From: Marinifilum breve
Lineage (GTDB): Bacteria > Bacteroidota > Bacteroidia > Bacteroidales > Marinifilaceae
Direction: 5' to 3'
Length of the DNA stretch: 64,000 nucleotides
NCBI RefSeq assembly: GCF_003202155.1
Contig: NZ_QFLI01000003.1
Span: forward strand, 520,265-584,264
A model generated the notes under the pieces. The model ran no database searches. It worked only from the letters and a program-made list of their open reading frames with translations, and was not told the DNA's origin. Below are positions 1-8,708 of the stretch, in pieces; position 1 is the first letter of the stretch; every line of letters starts with the position of its first letter. Position numbers and translations under genes: made by a program.

Positions 1-1523
1 CCTCTACGCTTACCATTCTCGTTACGCTCAGCAACTGAGTTCAAGAAGTGAGAAACGTCTTTGTCCCATTTTTTATCATATCCTGCTTCAAAGAAATCAG
101 GATATTCCAACATCTGAACCTGACCTTTTGCAATAAACTCCTGACACTCTTTTAAAACGCCAATGATAAATCCATTGGTAACCGCAGTAAAACCAGAAGT
201 CAATACCGAGAAGTGAATTTCGTTACTTGCTGAACGCATCTGACGATTGGTGTAAGGCATAATTCCCAACATGATATCATCATGATGTGGTCCTGTATGA
301 TAGATCACCTCATCATTGTCAGCTTTCATTCCTTTTTCAAGCTTATTTTGGATAGCATCGATAACCAACTGTACCGTATCCTCACTTAAATTAGGAATCT
401 GACTGGTATATGGATCAGCTTTTAAATCTTCAAGCGTTAGGTGATGACCGTATTTATTAAGCTTCTGACACAAATCGATTACTGCTTTCTCAGTTTTTGT
501 TTGTGTCCACTCACCCTCTTTGTAATACTGATTTACAGAATCGGTAAGCTTACATGCTGCACCAGTTGTCAAGTAAAAACGGCTGTTTTTCTGACGTTGA
601 AGTACTGAAGCAGGATAAACTGCATCAGGCTTACTTTCCAATGAACCTTTTACGATATCTGCTTTAGCTTCACCAGCTGCAAAAATGATTGAAACAGCAT
701 CTTTATCGTGAGTAATTGTATCCAAACCAATGGTAATCACCAATCGATTTCTCGATACTTCGATTCCTCCCAAATCACCAGCAGCAACTGCTTGTGTTTC
801 GAAGTTGGTTTTGGTTAATCTTGTAGTTGAATAGTGATCCGAACCACGCGTATTAAATGCAATGTGACCATCAGGACCTATTCCGCCTAAGAAGAAACCA
901 ATTCCGCCTTTTTCACGAATCTTTTGCTCATATTGTGTACACCAATTGTCAATCATAAAGATTGAATCTTGTTGCATTTTCTCCACTTCACTTGTTGCCT
1001 CACGATAACGAAGCGACAAATCGATATTATAATCTGGGAATACCTCAAGGAATGATTTATTATCTACCAAAGGAATTTCCTCAGAGTTAATCAACAACGC
1101 ATTTTCTTTCTTCAATCCAAATCCTTCGATATAATATTTCATCACATAGTTGTAAAAACTATTGTGCTGACGAGGATCAATTGGATAAAACTCATCGATT
1201 TGAACAAATTGTAATCCACTCAAATCAGGCTTAGCCATATCGCCTAAACCGTACTGTGAACGAATCTCGATTCCTTTCTCATTTTCCCAGTTTTCTAATA
1301 AAAACTGCGTGTATTTGATAAAGTACTCAGGAGTCTTACCAGTTGGCAAACTAATTACTCCATTAGGGTTTTGCTCCGCCCATTCCAAAAAGCGTAGCGA
1401 GGTCATTAATCCTAATTTCGGGAAATTATCAACCGTAACATATGGAATTTGGGCTGTCATTTCCTGCATTCCTGATAATTCATAGAATGCTTGCTCTACT
1501 TTTGATTCAAATCTTTTTTCCAT
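1..1523 (-). CDS. nagB: Glucosamine-6-phosphate deaminase-like protein fused to a PIG-L/LmbE-type domain (3' part outside window)
   Basis: Likely converts glucosamine-6-phosphate to fructose-6-phosphate and ammonia, the entry of amino sugars into glycolysis. I translated it by hand from the ATG at 1523. The first ~300 residues carry deaminase motifs: LPTGKTP (phosphate loop), QIDEFYP, and GIGPDGHIAFN with the catalytic Asp/His region. From about residue 400 a second domain begins with GPHHDDIMLG, the metal-binding HxDD motif of PIG-L/LmbE deacetylases. This fusion (~660 residues) is common in Bacteroidetes; about 507 codons are present and the frame runs open off the left edge. It is last in a minus-strand cluster with an NahK-like kinase (90 bp upstream), transporter, nucleotidylyltransferase and ROK regulator. 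The role of the C-terminal domain is unknown. Confidence 0.9.
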   Translation of the reverse strand, partial: MEKRFESKVEQAFYELSGMQEMTAQIPYVTVDNFPKLGLMTSLRFLEWAEQNPNGVISLPTGKTPEYFIKYTQFLLENWENEKGIEIRSQYGLGDMAKPDLSGLQFVQIDEFYPIDPRQHNSFYNYVMKYYIEGFGLKKENALLINSEEIPLVDNKSFLEVFPDYNIDLSLRYREATSEVEKMQQDSIFMIDNWCTQYEQKIREKGGIGFFLGGIGPDGHIAFNTRGSDHYSTTRLTKTNFETQAVAAGDLGGIEVSRNRLVITIGLDTITHDKDAVSIIFAAGEAKADIVKGSLESKPDAVYPASVLQRQKNSRFYLTTGAACKLTDSVNQYYKEGEWTQTKTEKAVIDLCQKLNKYGHHLTLEDLKADPYTSQIPNLSEDTVQLVIDAIQNKLEKGMKADNDEVIYHTGPHHDDIMLGIMPYTNRQMRSASNEIHFSVLTSGFTAVTNGFIIGVLKECQEFIAKGQVQMLEYPDFFEAGYDKKWDKDVSHFLNSVAERNENGKRR

Positions 1524-1613
1524 TTCTCTCTAATAATTCTTTTTCGGCTTAATCTCCACCACACAAGGAGAAAACGGTTTGTTATCTATGAGTTAGATAT
1601 TATTACACTATTT

Positions 1614-2717
1614 TTAGGCAGACAACTCCTTACTATACTGATTCACCACCTTATTCATTTCTTCGAACTGCTCTTCCATGCTTGTAAGCAATTTATACTG
1701 TGCATGAGTTCGAACCAAATTGTGTTCTGGTGATTTCACTTTGTAATAATTGTCTCCATCTATATAATCCATAAGGAATCTTAGCACTTGTTCGTAAGTG
1801 ATATACTTGGCAGAGAAAGCTAGATACTCCAGTTCCTTTTCAGTTAGGAACGAAATTGTTTCTCCCAAATAACCTTTTGTATAAGCTGTGAAAATCTCCA
1901 TATCCATGCTTACGTTATCAAGGTTTTCATCATCCTCCAAACCAGTGTTTGTATATGATCTCATTGCATCACCATAATCATTCAATACTGTACTATTCAA
2001 AACAGTATCTAAATCGATAACACATAAATCACTTCCATCCTGATCGAAAAGAATGTTATTGATTTTAGTATCGTTGTGAGTTACACGAGTTGGAATGGTT
2101 CCATTTTCAACCAGCTCCCAAAACTTCAACATCTCCTCACGACGAGACTCAACCCATTCTATTTCTTTCTGTAAATCTTTTTTTCTACCTACAGGATCAT
2201 TCGCCAATACTTCATCCCATTGCTTAAAACGGAATCTGATATTGTGAAATCCTGGAAGAATATCAACCAAAGGCTCTTTCATATCCGCCAACATCGCCTG
2301 GAATTTTCCAATTCCCTTTCCTCCTGCGAATGCCAATTCTGGACTATCAGCTGCTTCATAAGTAATATTGTCCTTAATGAACATGCATATCGTCCAATAA
2401 TCATTATTCTCATCTGCAAAATAAGGAAGCCCTTCTTCAGTAACATTAATAGTCATTGCTTCGCGACTAGTATCTCCACCTGCAGCTTTAATTTTTGCTT
2501 TCAAGTGAGCCGTTACTTTTTGAATATTTCCCATCATTCCGGGAACATCCTTAAAAATGTTGGTATTCTTTCTTTGTAGTATATAATTTGGTGATTCTTC
2601 TCCCTCTGTAGTGATCAGAAAAGTATCATTAATAAATCCTTCACCTAATGGCTTAATATCCTCGATCTTTCCTTCCAATACGAATCTCGAAGCAACATCA
2701 AACAACTTATCCTTCAT
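1614..2717 (-). CDS. NahK-like N-acetylhexosamine/aminoglycoside-type phosphotransferase
   Basis: 367-residue cytosolic kinase of the APH/choline-kinase fold. The catalytic loop is visible as THNDTKINNILFD (Brenner-type HxDxxxxN) and the metal-binding Asp as CVIDLDTVL about 20 residues later. The N-terminal GEGFINDTF and YILQRKN match the nucleotide loop and the ATP-binding strand. In Bifidobacterium the homologous NahK phosphorylates GlcNAc/GalNAc at C1. The location between a sugar MFS transporter (46 bp upstream) and the deaminase, with a sugar-phosphate nucleotidylyltransferase nearby, supports an anomeric hexosamine kinase here. Exact substrate is inferred; other sugars or choline-type substrates are possible. 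Start ATG at 2717 fits the family length. Confidence 0.8.
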   Translation of the reverse strand: MKDKLFDVASRFVLEGKIEDIKPLGEGFINDTFLITTEGEESPNYILQRKNTNIFKDVPGMMGNIQKVTAHLKAKIKAAGGDTSREAMTINVTEEGLPYFADENNDYWTICMFIKDNITYEAADSPELAFAGGKGIGKFQAMLADMKEPLVDILPGFHNIRFRFKQWDEVLANDPVGRKKDLQKEIEWVESRREEMLKFWELVENGTIPTRVTHNDTKINNILFDQDGSDLCVIDLDTVLNSTVLNDYGDAMRSYTNTGLEDDENLDNVSMDMEIFTAYTKGYLGETISFLTEKELEYLAFSAKYITYEQVLRFLMDYIDGDNYYKVKSPEHNLVRTHAQYKLLTSMEEQFEEMNKVVNQYSKELSA

Positions 2718-2763
2718 AATTTATCTTTAAATGGTGTATCCAAATGCAACACCTATTTTCAAT

Positions 2764-3987
2764 TTATTTCGTTCTTACCTTATGTCCTTTTATTCCGTAG
2801 TATAAAATGTATAGGAAACATGGTACACAAATCCAATATGCATTTTGTCCTCCTACAGCATCTTTCACGAATCCATAAAGAGTAGGAATAATAGCTCCAC
2901 CAACAATTGCAATTACCATTAAAGATGATCCTGCCTTGGTAAACTTACCCAAGTCGGTCATTGCTAAAGGCCAAAGTGCAGGCCACATCAACGAACATCC
3001 CAAAGCCATAAATACAATGAAGAAAATAGACCATTCTGCAGGTACTAAAACAACCATTAGAGATCCAAACAACGCAGCAATTGCACAAATTTTAAGTGCT
3101 GCAGCCTGACTAATATATTTAGGGATAAAAATGATACCACAGATATATCCAATCACCATTCCAACCGGAGCAATCCATGCATAATATTCAGGATTTGCTA
3201 AACCTAAACTCTCTGCATAATCCACCAAGGTTCCAAGAGATACTGTTTCAACTCCTACATACAGGAACAAAGCAAATACACCTAAAAGCAAGTGTGGAAA
3301 CTGCCATACTGATGTTTTATTCGCAGCATATGGACATTCCTCAGCAGAATCTTCGTCTTCTCCGGCAGCTTTCACTTCAGGAAGTTTAGCAACCATTGCC
3401 AAAACACCTAATAAAATGAAAATCGCAATAATGATATAGAAAGGAACATTAATATCAGTAAGTGCAACATCCTTTACTTCTTTACCAATGACCAATGCCA
3501 AGAATAAAGGAGCAATAGGCCAAGCCAATTTGTTGGCAACTCCCATATAACTCATTCTCTTTGCAGCACTTTCCATTGGACCTAAAATGGTGATGTACGG
3601 ATTTACAGATGCCTGTAAGAAAGTATTTCCCATTCCACTAATAAATGATGCTACCAAAAACAATGGAAGACTTTCCATTTGTGCAGATGGAATAAACAGA
3701 TAGAAACCAAGTGCAAACATCAAAAACGACAATGCCATTGTTTTCTTATATCCGATTTTCCCAATTACCAATGATGCAGGGTAACCAAAAATTAAGAATG
3801 CAGAAAAGGTTGCTGCAATAACCAAATATGATTCTGCAGATGAGATTCCTAATGTTTTATTCAATAAAGGAACGATATAACTATTAATTCCTAAGGCAAA
3901 ACCAATTGCAAAAAACATCACCCCAACCACAATCAGTGGGATCATGAATTTCTTTGTTCCAGAGTCTGTTGTTTGTGTACTCACCAT
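2764..3987 (-). CDS. Sugar MFS transporter, NagP/FucP (glucose/galactose, GlcNAc) family
   Basis: 407-residue inner-membrane symporter with about 12 hydrophobic segments. The family segments GNTFLQASVNPY in the fourth/fifth helix region and MWPALWPLAMTDLGK plus GAIIPTLYG in the C-terminal half are typical of the FucP/GluP/NagP group of proton- or sodium-coupled sugar importers. The kinase, deaminase and ROK regulator around it suggest the substrate is N-acetylglucosamine or a related hexosamine, which is an inference. The gene lies 103 bp downstream of the nucleotidylyltransferase and 46 bp upstream of the kinase on the same strand, so co-transcription is likely. A charged cytoplasmic loop (around residues 205-220) separates the two six-helix halves. 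Confidence 0.88.
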   Translation of the reverse strand: MVSTQTTDSGTKKFMIPLIVVGVMFFAIGFALGINSYIVPLLNKTLGISSAESYLVIAATFSAFLIFGYPASLVIGKIGYKKTMALSFLMFALGFYLFIPSAQMESLPLFLVASFISGMGNTFLQASVNPYITILGPMESAAKRMSYMGVANKLAWPIAPLFLALVIGKEVKDVALTDINVPFYIIIAIFILLGVLAMVAKLPEVKAAGEDEDSAEECPYAANKTSVWQFPHLLLGVFALFLYVGVETVSLGTLVDYAESLGLANPEYYAWIAPVGMVIGYICGIIFIPKYISQAAALKICAIAALFGSLMVVLVPAEWSIFFIVFMALGCSLMWPALWPLAMTDLGKFTKAGSSLMVIAIVGGAIIPTLYGFVKDAVGGQNAYWICVPCFLYILYYGIKGHKVRTK

Positions 3988-4090
3988 AACAATAAATTTA
4001 TTTTCAATTAATGATTTTCTATAATTTAGCGCTTATGGTTTCTCTCCAACTAGTTATATCTCACATCGCAGAAACCATGTACTTACAATA

Positions 4091-4990
4091 CTATTCCCAA
4101 AGTTTTGAAGGATAAACACCTTTCTCAATCAATTTATTAATTGCATTCTGTGCCTTTTCCTTGTCTTCTTTATAAGTTACTCCAAACCATTGAGCATTCG
4201 ATTTCAATACTTTAATCTGAGTATCTCCTTCTTCAATAATTTCAGCTACTACCGAAGGAATAAAGAATTCAGACTTCAACTGATCACCTTTCTCTTGAAG
4301 GAAAGTTTTAAACTGACTATCCAAATGATCAAATAGTTTAGGAGTAAATCCCCAGAAATTCATAGATACAATTGCATCTGCAGGAAGTGGATACCATTTC
4401 TCATCTTCCAGATAAGCAATATTTTCCGGTAGTTTCTCGATATGTGTTCTTTCTACTACAGTTTCCAAATGATCGTTTTCATTGGTAGCACAAACTCCTC
4501 TTGATACCGAACCATTCTCAGAAATTGTGTTCGCCAATTGATAACCTACCATGCAGTTTTCCTGATCACTAATTGAATTTCTCAAGTAATCGGCAATGGT
4601 TTGAAAAGCTTCAACTCCGTAATAATCATCGGCATTAATTACAGCAAAAGGCTCTTTAATACAATCCTTTGCCATTAAAATAGCATGCCCGGTTCCCCAT
4701 GGTTTTTCTCTTTCAGGATTATAGCTTGCTCCTTCCGGAACTTTGAATAATTCCTGATTCACGTAATCCACATCAATCTTACCAGCTAGCTTTGCATTGA
4801 ATAATTCCTTAAATTCTTTTTCAAAACTTTCGCGAATTACGAATACAATTTTTCCAAATCCTGCCTTTATTGCATCGTGAATAGAATAATCAATAATGGT
4901 CTCATTTGATGGTCCAATCGGATCCATCTGTTTCAATCCGCCATATCGACTTCCCATTCCTGCTGCTAATACTAATAATGTTGGTTTCAT
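4091..4990 (-). CDS. Sugar-phosphate nucleotidylyltransferase (NTP_transferase family)
   Basis: About 299 residues. The N-terminal signature LAAGMGSRYGGLKQ is the nucleotide-binding Gx(T/S)R-like loop of sugar-1-phosphate nucleotidylyltransferases, and NADDYYG is the metal/uridine-binding motif. KPWGTGHAILMA matches the GT-containing substrate loop. I take the ATG at 4990 (MKPTLLVLAAG); an upstream in-frame start at 5023 would add eleven charged residues ahead of the first beta strand. With the adjacent NahK-like kinase it could turn a hexosamine-1-phosphate into an NDP-sugar, analogous to but not homologous with the uridylyltransferase step of the bifidobacterial lacto-N-biose pathway. Nucleotide and sugar specificity cannot be read from the sequence. 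Confidence 0.8.
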   Translation of the reverse strand: MKPTLLVLAAGMGSRYGGLKQMDPIGPSNETIIDYSIHDAIKAGFGKIVFVIRESFEKEFKELFNAKLAGKIDVDYVNQELFKVPEGASYNPEREKPWGTGHAILMAKDCIKEPFAVINADDYYGVEAFQTIADYLRNSISDQENCMVGYQLANTISENGSVSRGVCATNENDHLETVVERTHIEKLPENIAYLEDEKWYPLPADAIVSMNFWGFTPKLFDHLDSQFKTFLQEKGDQLKSEFFIPSVVAEIIEEGDTQIKVLKSNAQWFGVTYKEDKEKAQNAINKLIEKGVYPSKLWE

Positions 4991-5134
4991 GAGTTTTTTT
5001 CTTTTGTATCTATTATCACACAAAACTTCTCAAGTAGTTTATAATAGTATGCTGTCTGTATAGCTACTATTAAAATCTACAAGTTCGTTCCATCTGTATT
5101 TTTTATATTTATTCTTAAGTCATTGATAAAAGAA

Positions 5135-5203
5135 ATTGATTCCCGCAGAACACTACTACTACAATTGAATATTAAACCAAAGTTTAACCATGCGGGAATC
5201 AAT
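5135..5203 (-). promoter_or_regulatory. Nested inverted repeat between ROK gene and nucleotidylyltransferase
   Basis: A perfect 13-bp inverted repeat (5135-5147 and 5191-5203, core TTGATTCCCGCA) encloses 43 nt that contain a second hairpin TTAAAC/GTTTAA. It starts just downstream of the ROK stop codon and ends about 145 bp before the nucleotidylyltransferase start. On the minus strand the outer stem is followed by TTTCTTTT, so it may be a ROK-gene terminator with a large structured loop; a leader element for the downstream genes is the alternative. Confidence 0.5.
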
Positions 5204-5213
5204 AATTTCTCTA

Positions 5214-6440
5214 TTAATCTAAACTTAAAACACTTCTCATCACATTTGCCATTGTTCCCATTAATGCTGAATCATCCAGCAAATCGGAACAAACCAATTC
5301 TGTTTCAGAACTAATTCTACTCATGGCATATTTATTCATCGACATGGTAACCGGATCAATCACAAACTTCCCAGCATGTGCAATTTTTCCTCCAATAATT
5401 ACCATTTCCGGATTCAACAAGTGAATCAGAGTAACCAGTCCTTTTCCCAAATACTCACACATTTGGTTCAACTGATCTATTGCAAACTGATCTCCCTGCA
5501 AAATGGCTTCCACCACTGCTCTTAGATCAATCTTTCTATTTTCTTTTTTATAATTTGCTAAAAGTGTAGGCTGTCCCTTATCAACAGCTTCCCTGATATT
5601 CTTTACCAATATCTTTCCTGAAGTTAAGGTCTCCAAACATCCAATTTTACCACAATAACAAAGCTTGCCTTCCGGATCAATTAAAATGTGACCAAATTCA
5701 CCAGCAAAACCATTTTTTCCAGAGTGAAGTTCACCATTCAAAATCATTCCTAGACCAATACCATTACTCAAGTTTAAGCATAGTACATTTTCTTTGTCAA
5801 TTGCTTTACCAAACGCTTTCTCTCCCAAGGCCATAGTTCTGGCATCATTGTCCAGCAACACATTCATCCCTAGTCTTTCACCCATAAAGTGAGCCAAACC
5901 ATTTTCAGCTACCGAAAGGTGAGTATGGCTTAATCCTTGCTTGGCATCAACCAAACCCGGAATTGAAATTCCCACAGCAAGAAATTTTTCTCTCGGTATT
6001 CCCAAGTGAGAAATCATTGACTCAATCTTATCTATCAAAGAAATTAAGTAGTCTTCACTATTCTCCAGATCAAAATACTTTATCTCTTCCCTAAATATTT
6101 GTTTGTTCGATAAATCAAACACAGCCAAATTCAAAGTATGCAAGTTGATATCTACACCAATTACATATTGGTATTCGGAATTAAGACAAAACAAATTTGG
6201 ACGACGACCTCCTATTGATTCTCCAACACCTTTATCCAATAACATTCCGTAGCTCATTAAATCATCTACCAGTGATGCTACCAATGGTTGACTTATTTTA
6301 ACAGCTTTAACAATTTCGGCAATTGATGCGGCACCATTATAATAAAGGTGTCGAACAATTTTACGATACTGTTCTTGCTTTCTTTTTACAGAATTAGCTA
6401 CCCCTTGTAGGTTCTTTTCATATAGAAATTGTGGTCTCAA
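5214..6440 (-). CDS. ROK family transcriptional regulator (NagC/XylR type)
   Basis: 408 residues. The N-terminal ~75 residues form a winged helix-turn-helix (ASIAEIVKAVKISQPLVASL with following wing), and the remainder is a ROK sugar-kinase fold with IGVDINLHTLNLAVFD as phosphate loop, LDNDARTMALGE, and the zinc motif CYCGKIGCLE (CxCGxxGCxE). Such proteins are mostly sugar-sensing repressors; it probably controls the amino-sugar genes downstream on the same strand (223 bp gap with a long inverted repeat). DNA-binding domain plus complete zinc motif favour a regulator over a pure kinase. Effector (GlcNAc-6-P or another sugar) is inferred from the neighbours only. Confidence 0.87.
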   Translation of the reverse strand: MRPQFLYEKNLQGVANSVKRKQEQYRKIVRHLYYNGAASIAEIVKAVKISQPLVASLVDDLMSYGMLLDKGVGESIGGRRPNLFCLNSEYQYVIGVDINLHTLNLAVFDLSNKQIFREEIKYFDLENSEDYLISLIDKIESMISHLGIPREKFLAVGISIPGLVDAKQGLSHTHLSVAENGLAHFMGERLGMNVLLDNDARTMALGEKAFGKAIDKENVLCLNLSNGIGLGMILNGELHSGKNGFAGEFGHILIDPEGKLCYCGKIGCLETLTSGKILVKNIREAVDKGQPTLLANYKKENRKIDLRAVVEAILQGDQFAIDQLNQMCEYLGKGLVTLIHLLNPEMVIIGGKIAHAGKFVIDPVTMSMNKYAMSRISSETELVCSDLLDDSALMGTMANVMRSVLSLD

Positions 6441-6593
6441 ACGTTTTCCTTCTATTATTGGTTTTTAATCTGAGGGTAAAATTACAATTTATTTTTGCAA
6501 AAAAACAATTCTTTTATAATTTTTTTTAAAAGTATTCATTTTTGATTCTAATTACTCTTAAAAAACCAGGGAAATAAACGATTAGGGATATAA

Positions 6594-6623
6594 AAAAGAA
6601 AAAGGGCCTTAAAAAGGACCCTT
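6594..6623 (-). terminator. Rho-independent terminator with one bulged base
   Basis: On the minus strand GGGTCC pairs with GGCCC across TTTTTAA, followed by TTTTTCTTTTTT. It lies 150 bp upstream of the ROK gene and 215 bp past the previous minus-strand terminator, so it ends a separate short transcript or acts as an attenuator. Confidence 0.6.
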
Positions 6624-6698
6624 AATCAAAGAAAACCAATTAATTATGCTATTAAAACCAAAATCCCGGGACACCACTCCCAATTTTTGGGAAACCAT
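6609..6698 (-). ncRNA. Candidate small RNA or 29-codon ORF between two minus-strand terminators
   Basis: The 435-bp gap 6441-6875 has no standard gene. On the minus strand it contains a hairpin TCCCAA/TTGGGA, the palindrome TCCCGGGA and the terminator at 6594-6623. The same stretch can be read as a 29-codon ORF from ATG 6698 to TAA 6609, which overlaps the terminator stem. Three hairpins in a row ending at a terminator favour a structured RNA; the peptide reading is possible but unsupported by any recognised motif. Confidence 0.35.
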
Positions 6699-6837
6699 TA
6701 TAAATGATTTCGCATAGTTAATTACAAGCTGCGGGCCAAAAAACCCTTTGCTCTGTATATGTGATACTTAAAGAAAAATCCATTAAATTCTTCACAGCAA
6801 AAGTGTCCGATAGCATCACATCTGATGTTCGTAAACG

Positions 6838-6867
6838 AACAAAAAAAAGAGGACTAATTGTCCTCTT
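6838..6867 (-). terminator. Rho-independent terminator of the DUF4097 gene
   Basis: Perfect 8-bp stem AAGAGGAC/GTCCTCTT with a 5-nt loop, followed on the minus strand by a run of eight or more T. It lies 9 bp after the DUF4097 stop codon. Confidence 0.85.
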
Positions 6868-6875
6868 TGAATACT

Positions 6876-7856
6876 TTAATAATAAGATTGATCTCCCGAA
6901 CTACTCTTTCCATGTATCCAAATCTCCCCATTTCGCAAATAAAGCTTCTTGTCTGCTTTTCTATTTCCAGCTCTTAAATTTCCTGATGATGCCACCAAAT
7001 CGAAACTCAATTGATCAGGATCATTTCTCAACTTCAAATCAATATTACCTGAAGTAGTATAAAAGAATGCTTCTCCAACCAATAACAAATTATTCCCTTC
7101 AATATCGCCAGAACTAGCAGTTAAATGCAGGTACACTTTTGAGTTATCAATCTCCATACTACCTGAGCTCGATACATTCTTTAATCTTCCAACAAGATTA
7201 TCAATTTCTATATCTCCCGAAGTAGTTCTTGAAGAAATATCTCCTTCAATGTATTTAAATTCCAAATCTCCAGACGATGCCTGCGTTGTGATATTCCCGA
7301 CAATCTCCTTAATTTCCTGATCACCCGAAGTAGACTCCATGTTTAAATTACCAATGTGATTTTTTACTGAAATTTCACCAGAAGAAGTCTCCAATTCTAA
7401 ATCGCCTTTTATATTTTGCATGCCAATATCTCCCGAACTTGCACGTATAGAAGTATATTTAGAAACAAGGCCTTCACAATAAACATCTCCAGAGGAATTT
7501 TTTACCTGTACTTCAATATCAGATGGAACCTTAAATTGCAATTTAGATTCAATTCTTCCACTAAAAGAAAATGGTGAATCAATCCAAACCATCAGTTTAT
7601 CACCAGATACATCATATTTTATCTCAAACTTCTTATTTCTTAATGATGATCCTTTAATTTCACCATCGAACTTTACATCTCTCCTATCACTACCTATAAT
7701 TTCGACATCACAAAAAGAACCTTTTACCTTAAGTTTATCAATACCATCAAACAGCTTGTGTTCTTCTGCATATATGGTTTGTGAGAATAAATTCACCGAA
7801 GAAAGCAGGGCTAAACCCAATACCACCAATTGTATAAATCTCATTTTTGTTTTCAT
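6876..7856 (-). CDS. Secreted DUF4097 beta-repeat protein
   Basis: 326 residues with a signal peptide (MKTKMRFIQLVVLGLALLSS, cleavage probably after ASVNLFS-type residues near position 25). The body is a right-handed beta-strand repeat with about eleven copies of SSGD-like turns (NSSGDV, ASSGDI, TSSGEI, STSGDQ, ASSGDL, TTSGDI, ASSGDI, TTSGNI and so on) spaced roughly 18-20 residues apart. This is the DUF4097/adhesin-like fold often found exported in Bacteroidetes; function is unknown. It has its own terminator and sits divergently from the flavin reductase gene. The last repeat runs to the C-terminus, ending SSGDQSYY, so the protein has no separate C-terminal domain. Confidence 0.8.
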   Translation of the reverse strand: MKTKMRFIQLVVLGLALLSSVNLFSQTIYAEEHKLFDGIDKLKVKGSFCDVEIIGSDRRDVKFDGEIKGSSLRNKKFEIKYDVSGDKLMVWIDSPFSFSGRIESKLQFKVPSDIEVQVKNSSGDVYCEGLVSKYTSIRASSGDIGMQNIKGDLELETSSGEISVKNHIGNLNMESTSGDQEIKEIVGNITTQASSGDLEFKYIEGDISSRTTSGDIEIDNLVGRLKNVSSSGSMEIDNSKVYLHLTASSGDIEGNNLLLVGEAFFYTTSGNIDLKLRNDPDQLSFDLVASSGNLRAGNRKADKKLYLRNGEIWIHGKSSSGDQSYY

Positions 7857-7991
7857 TTCTTATATATTTTTAGGATGAATGCGTAAATTCAAATACTATA
7901 TTATGACGCTTATGAAGCAAACTTAGTTACAGTCAATAGCTATGACTTGTAAAATCAATTTTACTATTTAGAATCTTTATAAATTAATTAC

Positions 7992-7999
7992 TATATTTG
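7992..7999 (+). promoter_or_regulatory. Bacteroidetes -7 box (TATATTTG)
   Basis: TATATTTG fits the TAnnTTTG -7 consensus and lies 19 bp before the reductase ATG at 8019. No clear -33 TTG at the usual distance was seen. Confidence 0.55.
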
Positions 8000-8018
8000 C
8001 CCTCTCAAAATGTAACAT

Positions 8019-8690
8019 ATGAATTCAAATACAGATCAAAAAAACAAACTTCACACTACAAGTATTCTTGAAAACAATGAAATATCGCCAGGCGTTTATG
8101 TGTTGAAATTCAAGAAAATTAAAGATTTTAAAGCAGGACAATACGTTGGTTTAACAACCGATTTAAGCGTTACTCCAAGGTTATACACGATTGCAAGTGG
8201 CATTCAGGATGATGAAGTATACATCCTATATAACCTAAAGGATGATGGATGGCTTACGCCAAGACTAAGTGAGATTAAACCTGGAACAGAACTATTTGTT
8301 ACTGATCCCGACGGTGATTTTATTGATGACTCTTCTCCGGCATGGTGGATTGCATCAGGAACAGGAATTGCCCCTTTTTCATCCATGTTCCGATCAGGAT
8401 TAAAAGAAAACAAAACACTTATTCATGGTGGCAGATATACTCATTCATTCTACTTTGAAAGTGAATTCCTACCAGAATTGGGTGAAAATTATATTCGCTG
8501 TTGCTCACAAGAATCTGGCGATGGTTTGTATAGTGGAAGATTAACCCGATATTTGCAGGATATTCCAGAGCTCCCAAAAAATTGTAGATTCTTTTTGTGT
8601 GGTAGCCCTGAAATGGTAGTTGAAGTTCGCGATTTGCTAATCAATCGAGGAGTTGAATACAATAAAATTGTGGCTGAGATCTACTTTTAA
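8019..8690 (+). CDS. Ferredoxin/flavodoxin-NADP reductase-like FAD oxidoreductase
   Basis: 223 residues, shorter than plant-type reductases (about 250-300). The FAD-binding half has the RLYTIASG motif (RxY[ST]) after a beta barrel; the NAD(P)-binding half has GTGIAPFSSM and the C-terminal FLCGSPEMV. It lacks a terminal aromatic stack after the last strand and ends AEIYF, where a terminal Phe could stack on the flavin. Probably moves electrons between NAD(P)H and a ferredoxin or flavodoxin in the cytosol. It is followed 18 bp later by rlmN, whose radical-SAM chemistry needs reduced flavodoxin, so the pairing may be functional (inference). Confidence 0.82.
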   Translation: MNSNTDQKNKLHTTSILENNEISPGVYVLKFKKIKDFKAGQYVGLTTDLSVTPRLYTIASGIQDDEVYILYNLKDDGWLTPRLSEIKPGTELFVTDPDGDFIDDSSPAWWIASGTGIAPFSSMFRSGLKENKTLIHGGRYTHSFYFESEFLPELGENYIRCCSQESGDGLYSGRLTRYLQDIPELPKNCRFFLCGSPEMVVEVRDLLINRGVEYNKIVAEIYF

Positions 8691-8708
8691 TCTGATTAAT
8701 ACTGAAGA

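Noticed and set aside
6761-7057. 98-residue plus-strand ORF antisense to the DUF4097 gene
   Set aside because: Overlaps a clear DUF4097 coding region and its terminator; low-complexity composition with no motif.
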